Numbered from the stretch's first letter, positions 16,581 through 24,689 are shown. The stretch: DNA of 34,354 bases from Gammaproteobacteria bacterium (GCA_021151625.1 JAGKWY010000069.1:1-34354); one strand, 5' to 3'. Notes: generated by a model not told the origin, from the letters alone. Numbers and translations: made by a program.

Positions 16581-18320
16581 ATGACGGGAGATTCACCGCT
16601 TCGCGCCCAACCAGATAGCCGTATTCTGGATCAGGATTCACAGCAAGGTTATTTGTTTGGCGACCAGGATGAACAAAAGGAAGATCAGTTACTCGCTGAT
16701 TACCGCCAGCGTTATGGTTTGTCGGAGGATCCTTTCGCGCACGATTATTCTTTCCCGTTGTTTACCGGCGCAGGACGCCGTCAGTTGCTCGATCAATTGC
16801 TGCATTTGTGCCAGTTCAGCAACAGCGTTTTGGTGGTGATGGGTGAATACGGTGTAGGGAAAACTCGCATTGCTCATGCGTTTATGGATTCGCTTTCGGA
16901 TCAGGATCAGATTTGTTTTCTCGGGCTTCGTTCTGGCCAAACCCTCGAACAAATACTTTTATCAATTAATCAGTCCTTTGGTATTCAAGCCGGCGATATT
17001 CCCTCTACGGAAAATTTGCTTGCCGCGTTGGAAGGGTTTATTGCGGAAGAAGCGCTGGCTGAAGATGATGGTTTGGCGGTAGTGGTTTTGGATAACGCCC
17101 ATCTGCTTGATGATCAATCTATTTCTGTTCTCACTTCTTTATTAAATAATTTTCCACAGCAAAACCGTTTGCATCTGGCCTTGTTTGGCGAGCCATCACT
17201 CATGCGTCGTATGGAGCGATTGAGTCCTGAAAATCTATTGTGCAATGATTTTTATGTGCAAGGATTTACGCTTCTGGAAACGGTCGATTATTTAAACTTT
17301 CGTATGGAAATGGCGGATTACCTTGGCCCGGAAATTTTTACTGAAGCCAAAGTGGATAGCTGGTGGCGTCAGGCTCAGGGGCAATTAAATGTATTACATG
17401 GGCTTGCAGAGGAGCATTTATTGGAGTCTGTAACCCCGGCGCGAGTCATCAGCAAGCGACCTCTACCGGTGGTGCACATTATTGCTATTTCGGTAGTGCT
17501 GGCTTTAGTTGGTGTTGCGTTTCTTTATATGGAAGATGATGAGCTGGTTCCCGCTCCGCCTGTTGCGGTAAATACTGCACAGGTAAATACAGCTGCAGCG
17601 TCTGTTGCTACGTCGACAGCCAGCTCGCTGGAGTTGACCTCTACTGAGACGCCGGTGCAGCCTTTAATGCAGAGCTTGCCCCAACCACAACAACCAAATC
17701 AACAAGTGCAAGCTATAGCGCAGCCTCAGCCTGTTGCGTCACTTGAACCTGTAGTTGTATCAGCCAGCAGTACTATGCCAGTCGAGCAAGCCGCTCGCGA
17801 AATCGCGCAGGAGCAAGTGGTTCCCCTCGCGCAATTGCCGACAAGCCCGCCACAAGTTGCTAGTCAATCAGCGGTGAGTGAGGCTAAGGCTGTTGTCACT
17901 ACGCCACCTGTACAAACTGCTGTACCGGTTGTAGAAACGCCGGTAAAAACTGTCGCAGTAGTTGAAAAGCCTGAGCCTGTGGTAGTTGCTGAGCCAGCAA
18001 AGCCGGTGCGACCAACAGGTAGTGCGCAAGAACGGAATTTATTAAGTTGGAAGCCTAACGAATATACGATTCAATTATTAGGTGTTAGTAATCAGAAAGC
18101 GGCGCTCGATTACATTGCGGCACAATCCAACAAAAAAGAATTGCTTATGTTTAAAAGCAAGCGTGCGGGCAAAGATTGGTTTGTGGTCGTTACCGGGCGC
18201 TTTCTTAGCTCAGCTCAGGCGCGCCAGGCAATTGCAAAATTACCCGCGGCACAGCGCGATGCAGGGCCCTGGCCTCGTGATTTAAAAACTATTCAGTCTG
18301 AAATTAAAGCAGCAATGTAA
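16581..18320 (+). CDS. damX: DamX-like protein: AAA ATPase, membrane segment, SPOR domain
   Basis: This 579-residue bitopic protein has an ExeA/GspA-like cytoplasmic AAA ATPase (about 45-285), with Walker A GEYGVGKT at 88-95 and Walker B VVVLDNAH at about 167-174. One membrane segment follows (about 298-317), then a long Pro/Gln/Val-rich periplasmic linker (about 320-490) and a C-terminal SPOR domain (about 503-575, YTIQLLGVSNQKAALDYIA). SPOR domains bind denuded septal peptidoglycan, and E. coli DamX is a division-site protein at the same locus (aroK-aroB-damX). The intact P-loop means ATP use is likely. What it powers is not known. The function is inferred from locus and architecture. Confidence 0.85.
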   Translation: MTGDSPLRAQPDSRILDQDSQQGYLFGDQDEQKEDQLLADYRQRYGLSEDPFAHDYSFPLFTGAGRRQLLDQLLHLCQFSNSVLVVMGEYGVGKTRIAHAFMDSLSDQDQICFLGLRSGQTLEQILLSINQSFGIQAGDIPSTENLLAALEGFIAEEALAEDDGLAVVVLDNAHLLDDQSISVLTSLLNNFPQQNRLHLALFGEPSLMRRMERLSPENLLCNDFYVQGFTLLETVDYLNFRMEMADYLGPEIFTEAKVDSWWRQAQGQLNVLHGLAEEHLLESVTPARVISKRPLPVVHIIAISVVLALVGVAFLYMEDDELVPAPPVAVNTAQVNTAAASVATSTASSLELTSTETPVQPLMQSLPQPQQPNQQVQAIAQPQPVASLEPVVVSASSTMPVEQAAREIAQEQVVPLAQLPTSPPQVASQSAVSEAKAVVTTPPVQTAVPVVETPVKTVAVVEKPEPVVVAEPAKPVRPTGSAQERNLLSWKPNEYTIQLLGVSNQKAALDYIAAQSNKKELLMFKSKRAGKDWFVVVTGRFLSSAQARQAIAKLPAAQRDAGPWPRDLKTIQSEIKAAM

Positions 18321-18342
18321 AGCTGGATTTTTTTCGCTTAAT

Positions 18343-18370
18343 AAAAAACGCGGCAATTGCCGCGTTTTTT
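18343..18370. terminator. bidirectional intrinsic terminator between damX and gcvH
   Basis: A perfect 28-base palindrome, AAAAAACGCGGCAA followed by its complement ending TTTTTT, lies 22 bases after the damX stop and 21 bases beyond the gcvH stop. It serves both convergent units. Confidence 0.9.
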
Positions 18371-18391
18371 ATAGAAATAATTTCAATGAAA

Positions 18392-18784
18392 TTATTCTTC
18401 GCTCTCCAGCATTTCGCGATATTCATCCGCATCCATGGCATCATCCAGTTCGGATAAGTCATCGGGTTGTACGCGGAAGAACCAGCCGTCGTCGTAGGGT
18501 GAGCCGTTAACGGTTTCTGGTGCATCTTGCAATGCTTCGTTGACTGCAACTACTTCACCGGACACGAGAGTGTAAATATCGGATGCTGCTTTTACCGATT
18601 CAACTACGCCGGCTTCTTCGCCCACAGCAACGCGTGAACCCACTTCCGGGGTTTCCACGTACACTACATCGCCCAATGCGTCTTGTGCGTGGTCAGTAAT
18701 GCCTATGGTAACTGTGCCATCTTCTTCTACGCGTGCCCACTCGTGGCTGCTCAGGTATTTCAATTCTTTGCGAATCTCGCTCAT
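18392..18784 (-). CDS. gcvH: glycine cleavage system H protein
   Basis: GcvH is the lipoylated carrier that shuttles the aminomethyl group between the P, T and L proteins of glycine cleavage. It has 130 residues (E. coli 129). The lipoyl lysine is K65 in ESVKAASDIY. The SSHEW and DGWFFRV segments are typical. AGGACAG precedes the ATG. It lies 118 bases after gcvT on the same strand. That gap is AT-rich and I could not place a promoter in it. gcvP is not in this window. Confidence 0.97.
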   Translation of the reverse strand: MSEIRKELKYLSSHEWARVEEDGTVTIGITDHAQDALGDVVYVETPEVGSRVAVGEEAGVVESVKAASDIYTLVSGEVVAVNEALQDAPETVNGSPYDDGWFFRVQPDDLSELDDAMDADEYREMLESEE

Positions 18785-18902
18785 GATGCTGTCCTGTAAC
18801 TGGTGTTGTTAAATATTTGCCGATTCAGAAAAGTTCTGTGGCTACTTAATAGTTGATTGCATAAAAATTGTTAGTAAAGCGACTGCTAGTAAATCGAAAG
18901 TA

Positions 18903-19991
18903 CTAGATCAGCGGTTTGCCGTTGCGAACAAAATTGGGGGCAACGACTTCAACCTGAACTTGTTTGCCGCGCATCTCAACCAGGCACTGGCTGCCTATGC
19001 CGGCGGGCACACGCGCTAAAGCAATAGAATAGCCCAAGCTGGGCGAAAATGTCCCGCTGGTAATAATGCCTTTTTCCTCGCTGCCTTCAACAGTGACTAG
19101 TTGTTCAGCACGCAATACACCGCGCTCGCGCAGTACCAAACCGACCAGCTTGTGCTGCTTGCCTTTCGCCTTTTGCGATTCCAGAGCGGCACGGCCAATA
19201 AAGTCGCGCTCAGCCGGTTGCCAGGCGATGGTCCAGCCCATGTTGGCGGCCAGCGGCGATATGGATTCATCCATCTCATGGCCATAGAGGTTCATGCCAG
19301 CTTCCAGGCGCAAAGTATCGCGTGCGCCCAAACCACAGGGGGCAACACCGGCATTGGCCAGTGCAGTCCAGAAATCAGCGGCCTGCTCATTGGGCAGCAT
19401 AATTTCCAGGCCGTCTTCGCCGGTATAACCGGTGCGACCAATAAACCAGTCGCTCGCCGGCAGGCCCTGGAATATTTTTAATTGATCGATCACTGCCGCT
19501 TTGTCGCTGCCAGCCAGGTTTTTGGCGATAGCAATCGCCTGTGGACCTTGCACCGCAATCATGGCCAGATCAGCTCGCTCTTGCAGTGATACGGCAAAGT
19601 CAGCGGCGATTTTATTCATCCAGGCCAGATCTTTTTCGCGCGTGCTGCAGTTGACCACTACGCGATACCAATCGCCCAGGTTGTACAGGATCAGGTCATC
19701 GATCACGCCGCCCTCGGGAGTGAGCATGCCGCTGTAAAGGGCTTTGCCCAAGAGGTTATCCAGTTTGGCTACGTCATTGGCCAGCAAGTATTGCAGGTAG
19801 GCTTTGGCATCTGCGCCGGTCACATCCACCACGGTCATATGGGAGACATCAAACATGCCGGCGTGCTGGCGTACCTTATGATGCTCTTCAATTTGCGAGC
19901 CATAGTGCAGGGGCATATCCCAGCCGCCAAAATCGACGAGTTTGCCGCCCATGGCTTGGTGGGTGGCGTAGAGAGCGGTTTTATTGCCCAT
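18903..19991 (-). CDS. gcvT: aminomethyltransferase (glycine cleavage T protein)
   Basis: GcvT transfers the methylene group from the aminomethyl-lipoyl H protein to tetrahydrofolate and releases ammonia. It has 362 residues (E. coli 364). Family features in order are GGWDMPLHYGS, GMFDVSHM, the folate-site GYTGEDGLEI, and CGLGARDTLRLEAGM before the C-terminal beta domain. The ATG at 19991 has AGGTAA upstream. A good sigma-70 promoter lies at 20046-20074. No glycine riboswitch is visible in the short leader. Confidence 0.97.
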   Translation of the reverse strand: MGNKTALYATHQAMGGKLVDFGGWDMPLHYGSQIEEHHKVRQHAGMFDVSHMTVVDVTGADAKAYLQYLLANDVAKLDNLLGKALYSGMLTPEGGVIDDLILYNLGDWYRVVVNCSTREKDLAWMNKIAADFAVSLQERADLAMIAVQGPQAIAIAKNLAGSDKAAVIDQLKIFQGLPASDWFIGRTGYTGEDGLEIMLPNEQAADFWTALANAGVAPCGLGARDTLRLEAGMNLYGHEMDESISPLAANMGWTIAWQPAERDFIGRAALESQKAKGKQHKLVGLVLRERGVLRAEQLVTVEGSEEKGIITSGTFSPSLGYSIALARVPAGIGSQCLVEMRGKQVQVEVVAPNFVRNGKPLI

Positions 19992-20037
19992 GGGAGTTAC
20001 CTGTTGCAGTGAGAATGAACAATGAGGGTGAACAAAA

Positions 20038-20063
20038 GGGGCGCCATTCTAGGCGGGCGCCCC
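20038..20063 (-). terminator. intrinsic terminator after the FHA gene
   Basis: On the minus strand GGGGCGCC (20063-20056), a 10-base loop, then GGCGCCCC (20045-20038) followed by TTTTGTT. It lies about 25 bases after the FHA gene stop and would end the comF/protease/FHA direction of transcription before gcvT. Confidence 0.65.
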
Positions 20064-20074
20064 CGCGCTGTCCA
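20046..20074 (-). promoter_or_regulatory. sigma-70 promoter of gcvT, overlapping the upstream terminator
   Basis: On the minus strand TGGACA (20074-20069), 17 bases, then TAGAAT (20051-20046), with 5 of 6 matches in each box and ideal spacing. It starts 14 bases beyond the FHA stop. The -10 and spacer fall within the terminator hairpin. Confidence 0.6.
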
Positions 20075-20087
20075 ATGCTGTGGTGCG

Positions 20088-21155
20088 TTAGGGTTGTGCT
20101 TCGGTAACTGATGACTCAGTTGCCGATTGAGCTGATGAGGCCGCACTGGAGGACTGCGCTACTGCGTCGTCTGCATCAATTATTTGCTCGATCAGGTTTT
20201 TGTCCTTCTCCGGCTTTTCCTTGCGCTCTTTATCCACCTTGGCTTGCAGGGCTGCAATGTCTTTGGTGAAGACATCCAGTGGGGTGTCGCTGCTCATACG
20301 CATAGCCGGCGGATAAAGTTTGCTGAGGTAAAGTTCATCGGACAGGTAATTACTTGCCTGGTATTGCTTGGCCATATTGATACCAATGGCCAGTACTGCC
20401 AAACCGGCGAGATAGAAGCGCAAGCGCTGTGGCCGCTTATTGCCGGCAGTCAGTAAGTGGAAATACAGCACGACAGCGAAAATAAGGATTGTTGGCTGGC
20501 TGGTAAAACGGGCGAGCCATTCCAGGCTAAATGAATAGGCGATAATCCCACTGAAAAACTCCCAGATTTCTACAATCGCGAGGCCGGCACTGACAATAAA
20601 CAAGTGGCGACCAAAACGCGCATGGCCGTTTAGCAGCTTGCTGAAAACCGCCCAGGTACCGGCCCACCCCAGGGCAAAGCCCAAAGTGCTAACCAGTTCG
20701 AGCAGGTATTTGCTGAGCGTGCCCTGTTGCAAGTCGCTGAGCCAGGCGCTGAGCAGGCCAATCACTAATAGCAATACTCCACCGAGTAAGGCAGGCAACC
20801 ATCCCTCCCAGTGGTGATTGGTGGAGTCGCTGACTTCGGGGGCCACCTCGTAAGCGGCAGTGCGTACACGCAGGCGAGTGTGGCCGAGGCGATAAACCGC
20901 ATCACCGTTTACCACAAAGAAATCGCTGCGCTGTTTGCCGAGGGCAATACCGTTCTGGCTACCCAGGTCATTAATCACCAGCTCGTCCAGTTGATTGAGT
21001 TCAATCTGTGCGTGATGTGCGGCTGTGTGCTGGTCGTCGAGGATAATATCGTTGTCGTAAGCGCGGCCGATGCGAATGGGCAAGTGCGTAAACTTGCTGC
21101 GGCTAATGACGTCATCTTCCGGCGTCAGCAGTTCAACAAAAACGGGCTGGCTCAT
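20088..21155 (-). CDS. FHA-domain protein with five predicted membrane segments
   Basis: This 355-residue protein begins with a forkhead-associated domain (about 5-98), which normally reads phosphothreonine on partner proteins. The GR motif (G30-R31), SxNG-type SQNG (66-69) and GD...LG are present. The usual Ser-Arg-x-His is replaced by Ala-Ala-His-His (45-48), so binding may be altered. About five hydrophobic segments follow (roughly 117-139, 152-174, 186-206, 221-238 and 246-262), then a tail of about 90 residues with a Lys/Glu-rich helix and a Ser/Ala-rich end. Five segments put the FHA domain in the cytoplasm and the tail in the periplasm. The ATG overlaps the protease stop by four bases (ATGA), so the two are translationally coupled. 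I do not know a named function. Confidence 0.85.
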   Translation of the reverse strand: MSQPVFVELLTPEDDVISRSKFTHLPIRIGRAYDNDIILDDQHTAAHHAQIELNQLDELVINDLGSQNGIALGKQRSDFFVVNGDAVYRLGHTRLRVRTAAYEVAPEVSDSTNHHWEGWLPALLGGVLLLVIGLLSAWLSDLQQGTLSKYLLELVSTLGFALGWAGTWAVFSKLLNGHARFGRHLFIVSAGLAIVEIWEFFSGIIAYSFSLEWLARFTSQPTILIFAVVLYFHLLTAGNKRPQRLRFYLAGLAVLAIGINMAKQYQASNYLSDELYLSKLYPPAMRMSSDTPLDVFTKDIAALQAKVDKERKEKPEKDKNLIEQIIDADDAVAQSSSAASSAQSATESSVTEAQP

Positions 21156-22540
21156 TGGCTCACCTCTGCGTCTGTTTTGTCTGCTTTGGCTGGCGCGGTG
21201 CGATCAATACCCTGCATAAACTCGCTAATTAATTTCACGCCGTTAGCGTAGGACACGCCCTGGATATTGATCATGCTTTGCAAACTCTTGTCGCTGTCAT
21301 CGGTACTGGCAGTGATGAGTGTGAAATCATAGAGATCCTTGAATTTGTGGTAAGCCTCGGCACACACCAGTGCGCGCAGGGAAATATTCTTGTGACCGAC
21401 AAAACTTTCCGTGCAATAAGCGGGAGTAATAGTTTCGCTCTTGGCGGTGCTGTACACCTGGCCGTTGTAGAGATTGGTGGCGAGCTGCGCAAATTGCATC
21501 GCATTGAGTTTTTTGTTGCGTGCAAATTTGTGATGCATGCTCAGGTGCCCGGTTTGCAATTCACCGGAAACAAAAATCGCCGACTCCATATTGCAGTTGA
21601 TGGTATCGATGGAATAAGCCTTTTTCTCACTGTTGTCAGTATTGCCCCAACAGCGCACCTGCTCGGATTCACGCACCGGCACTTGATAGGGGCCGAGTTG
21701 TTTAATGCTGAACGGCTTTTCCAATAAGGTATCGACCATTGTGCTTTGGTGCTGAAGCAGTTGTTCACCGATGATGGGATTGAAATCTGTGGGTGGCGTC
21801 ATATCGGCGCTGACACGGGCGAGTAATTGCTGCACATAAATCGCTGGTACCAAAAAGCTCACCAGTTCGCCGTCGCGGCGATGGGCAACATTCACACCGG
21901 CAAGCTGACCATTTGCGGTAAGGTTCGGGCCACCGCTCATGCCGGCGTTAACCGGGCCGGTAAACATTAGTTGCGGGGAAAAGCCGCGGTGACTTTCGCC
22001 GTTGTAAGTGCCCTCGGAAATGGTAAAGCCCAAATCCAGCGGGTTGCCCAGTGAGTAAAGGTGCTGCCCCTGTTTCAAGGCTTCCAGTGGTGGCTGGGGT
22101 TGATCGCCCTGAACAAAAGGCACGTTAAAAAATCCTGTGCCCTGCTCATCCACGCGTACTACCGCCAGGTCGTGGAGTACATCCACGGCGAGCAATTCAA
22201 TCGCACCGCTTTTGCCCTGGGTATCTTTGTATTCACCAAAATAGGTATCTGGTTCCAGAGCGATTTGCGATACCACGTGGTAATTGGTGATCACCAGATT
22301 GGAAGTGCCGATTAAAAAACCCGAGCCAACCGAACTCTGGCTATTGCCGCTTTTGGTAAGTACGCGCAGTTGCAGTAAATCCTGCTGGGCTGAGGCATAG
22401 AGTTGCTGGGCAGTGGAGGAGGCAGTTTGTACCGGTGCCGGCGTTTGCTCTGCTTGACCCTGCTTGGGTTTGAGCGCCTGGGCGTTACTGTCAAAGGCAC
22501 AAGCGAGCGCCAGTGGCAGTAGAAGGAAGCGAAATTTCAT
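21152..22540 (-). CDS. secreted trypsin-like serine protease with a C-terminal domain I do not recognise
   Basis: This 462-residue protein has a signal peptide (about 1-22, MKFRFLLLPLALACAFDSNA) and a chymotrypsin-fold domain of the DegP-like S1 type. The catalytic triad is H88 (ITNYHVV), D124 (LHDLAVV) and S202 (GMSGGP). The oxyanion motif is GMSGGP rather than the common GNSGGP. No PDZ domain follows. Instead there is a C-terminal part of about 220 residues with four cysteines (RCWGN, INCNM, AYCTE, LVCAE) that could form disulfides in the periplasm. The downstream FHA membrane protein overlaps its stop. The pairing suggests a protease acting with, or controlled by, a membrane signalling protein; that is inference. 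Confidence 0.85.
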   Translation of the reverse strand: MKFRFLLLPLALACAFDSNAQALKPKQGQAEQTPAPVQTASSTAQQLYASAQQDLLQLRVLTKSGNSQSSVGSGFLIGTSNLVITNYHVVSQIALEPDTYFGEYKDTQGKSGAIELLAVDVLHDLAVVRVDEQGTGFFNVPFVQGDQPQPPLEALKQGQHLYSLGNPLDLGFTISEGTYNGESHRGFSPQLMFTGPVNAGMSGGPNLTANGQLAGVNVAHRRDGELVSFLVPAIYVQQLLARVSADMTPPTDFNPIIGEQLLQHQSTMVDTLLEKPFSIKQLGPYQVPVRESEQVRCWGNTDNSEKKAYSIDTINCNMESAIFVSGELQTGHLSMHHKFARNKKLNAMQFAQLATNLYNGQVYSTAKSETITPAYCTESFVGHKNISLRALVCAEAYHKFKDLYDFTLITASTDDSDKSLQSMINIQGVSYANGVKLISEFMQGIDRTAPAKADKTDAEVSQ

Positions 22541-22659
22541 GAAAGTCCTTGCGACTGGGTTTATCGAAATTGTGCATGGATATTAGCGGCAATTGCCTGG
22601 CTAAGGTAGCGAGAATTACCAATGTTTACGGCAAAAAAATCAGCTGATGGCTGCGGACT

Positions 22660-23376
22660 TCAATTATCCGGTGTGCGCGCCAATGCCCATATGTCCACCC
22701 GTTGGGCGCCCGCTTTCAGCAGAAGTTCACTTAATGCGCGCGCCGTTGCGGTAGTGGTGACTACATCATCGACCAGTGCGATATGGGCGCCGTTTATGCG
22801 CAGTGTAAATTTAGCGCGGATAGCCAATGACTGGCGCAGGTTTTTCTGCCGCTGTTGTCGACCCAGGCCTTTTTGTGATTCGTGATAGCGAGTCTGGTGC
22901 AGCGCGTCTACTACTGGTAGCTGGAGCGATTTACCCAACTGGCGTGCGAGCAGTTCGGTCTGGTTAAAGCCGCGCTGCCAGCGCTTGCGCCAGTGGATAG
23001 GTGCAGGCACCAGAAAATCCGGCCGCTCCGCCTGGCGGCAGGCTTCAGTTAGCATCTCCCCCAGCAATTTGCCGCTGGTCAGTTGGCGGCGGTATTTAAA
23101 CTGGTGAATCAGGAAGTCCAGCGGGTGTTCATAGCTAAAGGCAATACAGCTGCGGCTAAATGCCGGCTTGCGCTCCAGACAGTGGCCGCAAAAAGGCGCG
23201 GCGCTTTTTAGCGGTAGGGCACAGCAGCTGCAGAGAAAGGGAAAAGTCTCCAGATGCGGTAACTGCTCATGGCAATGCGTGCAAATCAAGGATTGGCCCT
23301 GGGTGTCGCCGCAGAGAAGACAGTGATTGGGGATAAGCTGATTGATAAAACCGGACAGGAATGGGGGTAATGTCAT
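22660..23376 (-). CDS. comF: ComF family protein (phosphoribosyltransferase-like)
   Basis: This 238-residue ComF/GntX-type protein is linked to DNA uptake or utilisation in several bacteria; its exact reaction is unsettled. The N-terminal third has paired zinc-type cysteines (C19/C22, C32/C35, C49/C52, C63/C66). The C-terminal part is a PRTase fold with VPAPIHWRKRWQRGFNQTELLA (in parts: VPAPIHWRKR, GFNQTELLA) and the PRPP loop LVDDVVTTTAT at 201-211. The usual Gly of DDVxTTG is Thr here. The ATG at 23376 has AAGGA 8 bases upstream; the longer ORF adds 29 non-family residues. It is divergent from bioB, a common arrangement. Confidence 0.88.
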   Translation of the reverse strand: MTLPPFLSGFINQLIPNHCLLCGDTQGQSLICTHCHEQLPHLETFPFLCSCCALPLKSAAPFCGHCLERKPAFSRSCIAFSYEHPLDFLIHQFKYRRQLTSGKLLGEMLTEACRQAERPDFLVPAPIHWRKRWQRGFNQTELLARQLGKSLQLPVVDALHQTRYHESQKGLGRQQRQKNLRQSLAIRAKFTLRINGAHIALVDDVVTTTATARALSELLLKAGAQRVDIWALARTPDN

Positions 23377-23470
23377 AGTGCAATCCTTGCTGCGATCACC
23401 CTGATGGTGGGGGTTGGATTGCAGTCTAGCGGCTTGGTTGTCAGTGTTAAAGCCCACAATCAAAATCGAT

Positions 23471-23524
23471 CAGTAAACTTTTTAGAGCCTTAAAAGTTGA
23501 CAACTTTGGCTCCACAGGTAAGAT
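23471..23524 (+). promoter_or_regulatory. bio operon promoter overlapping a BirA-like operator
   Basis: TTGACA (23497-23502), 16 bases, then TAAGAT (23519-23524) is a good sigma-70 promoter about 40 bases before bioB. CAGTAAAC (23471-23478) and GTTGACAA (23496-23503), 17 bases apart, resemble the two half sites of the biotin repressor operator (TTGTAAAC...GTTTACAA; 6 of 8 and 7 of 8). The right half covers the -35 box. A perfect 7-1-7 palindrome, AAAGTTG A CAACTTT (23493-23507), overlaps the same place. Confidence 0.5.
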
Positions 23525-23567
23525 GCGGCTAACCCCATAAATTCCCCATTAGCTTCAGGGATTCCTT

Positions 23568-24644
23568 ATGAACGCCAGTTTTGCTCCGTCTACCCTGTTT
23601 TCCGCCATAGTACGTCACGATTGGACCCGCGCCGAAATTACTGCGCTGTTTGCCTTGCCCTTTAGCGACCTGATGTTCCAGGCGCAATCTGTGCATCGCG
23701 CCTATTTCAACCCTAATGAAGTTCAGGTCAGCACTTTGTGCTCGATCAAGACTGGAGCCTGCCCGGAAGATTGCGCCTACTGCCCGCAGTCAGCCCGTTA
23801 CGACACCGGTCTGGAAAAAGAAAAGCTGATGGCGGTGGAAAAGGTAATTGAAGAGGCGCGTGCTGCCAAAGCTTCAGGGGCAACCCGTTTTTGCATGGGC
23901 GCGGCCTGGCGCTCGCCCAAGGGTAAAGACATGCCTTATGTGACCCACATGGTGAAAGGGGTAAAAGCGCTGGGCATGGAAACCTGCATGACCCTGGGGA
24001 TGCTCGACGAGCAACAGGCGCAGGATCTGGCCGATGCCGGTCTCGATTACTACAACCATAACCTTGATACCTCGCCTGAATACTACGGCGAAATTATTAC
24101 TACTCGCACTTATCAGGATCGCCTGCAAACCCTCGCCAATGTGCGCAAGGCTGGTATGAAAGTCTGCTGTGGTGGAATCGTGGGTATGGGCGAAGAAGTG
24201 AATGATCGCGCGGGCCTGTTACAGCAGCTGGCAAATATGCCGGAGCATCCTGAATCCGTACCTATCAATATGTTGGTGAAAGTGGGCGGTACGCCGTTGG
24301 CTGATGAAGCGGATCTCGATCCTTTTGATTTTATTCGCACCATCGCAGTAGCGCGCATTCTCATGCCCAAGTCTCATGTGCGTCTGTCTGCCGGGCGCGA
24401 GCAAATGAATGAGCAAACCCAGGCGATGGCATTTCTCGCGGGCGCCAACTCGATTTTCTACGGCGAAAAATTATTGACCACGCCCAACCCTGAAGCCAAC
24501 AAAGATATGCAGTTATTCAACAAGCTTGGTATTAAACCTGAAGCTTATGAAGTGCATGAAGATGAAAGCGAGCAGGAAGCGGCGATAGTGAACAAATTGC
24601 AGGAAGCGCAGTTGGACTCAATGTTCTACAACGCTGCAAAATAA
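23568..24644 (+). CDS. bioB: biotin synthase
   Basis: BioB is the radical-SAM enzyme that inserts sulfur into dethiobiotin to make biotin. It has 358 residues (E. coli 346). The radical-SAM cysteines are C65, C69 and C72 (GACPEDCAYC). YYNHNLDTSPE and CCGGIVGMGE carry conserved residues of the SAM and [2Fe-2S] sites. SAGREQM near the C-terminus contains the arginine ligand of the second cluster. AGGGA precedes the ATG. It is the first gene of bioB-F-HC-D. Confidence 0.97.
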   Translation: MNASFAPSTLFSAIVRHDWTRAEITALFALPFSDLMFQAQSVHRAYFNPNEVQVSTLCSIKTGACPEDCAYCPQSARYDTGLEKEKLMAVEKVIEEARAAKASGATRFCMGAAWRSPKGKDMPYVTHMVKGVKALGMETCMTLGMLDEQQAQDLADAGLDYYNHNLDTSPEYYGEIITTRTYQDRLQTLANVRKAGMKVCCGGIVGMGEEVNDRAGLLQQLANMPEHPESVPINMLVKVGGTPLADEADLDPFDFIRTIAVARILMPKSHVRLSAGREQMNEQTQAMAFLAGANSIFYGEKLLTTPNPEANKDMQLFNKLGIKPEAYEVHEDESEQEAAIVNKLQEAQLDSMFYNAAK

Positions 24645-24665
24645 TTTGCGGTGAATTATTCATGT

Positions 24666-24689
24666 GGCGGCTTGCAGCGCGCAGCCGCC
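24666..24689. repeat. REP-like hairpin between bioB and bioF
   Basis: GGCGGCT (24666-24672) and AGCCGCC (24683-24689) form a perfect 7-bp stem around a GC-rich 10-base loop. It looks like a repetitive extragenic palindrome. Only one copy is seen in this window. A short AATAATT/AATTATT inverted repeat (24640-24660) lies just before it. Confidence 0.45.

Noticed and set aside
19992..20087. Glycine riboswitch ahead of gcvT
   Set aside because: The gap is only 96 bases and is taken up by a terminator and a promoter; no aptamer-like conserved core is visible.
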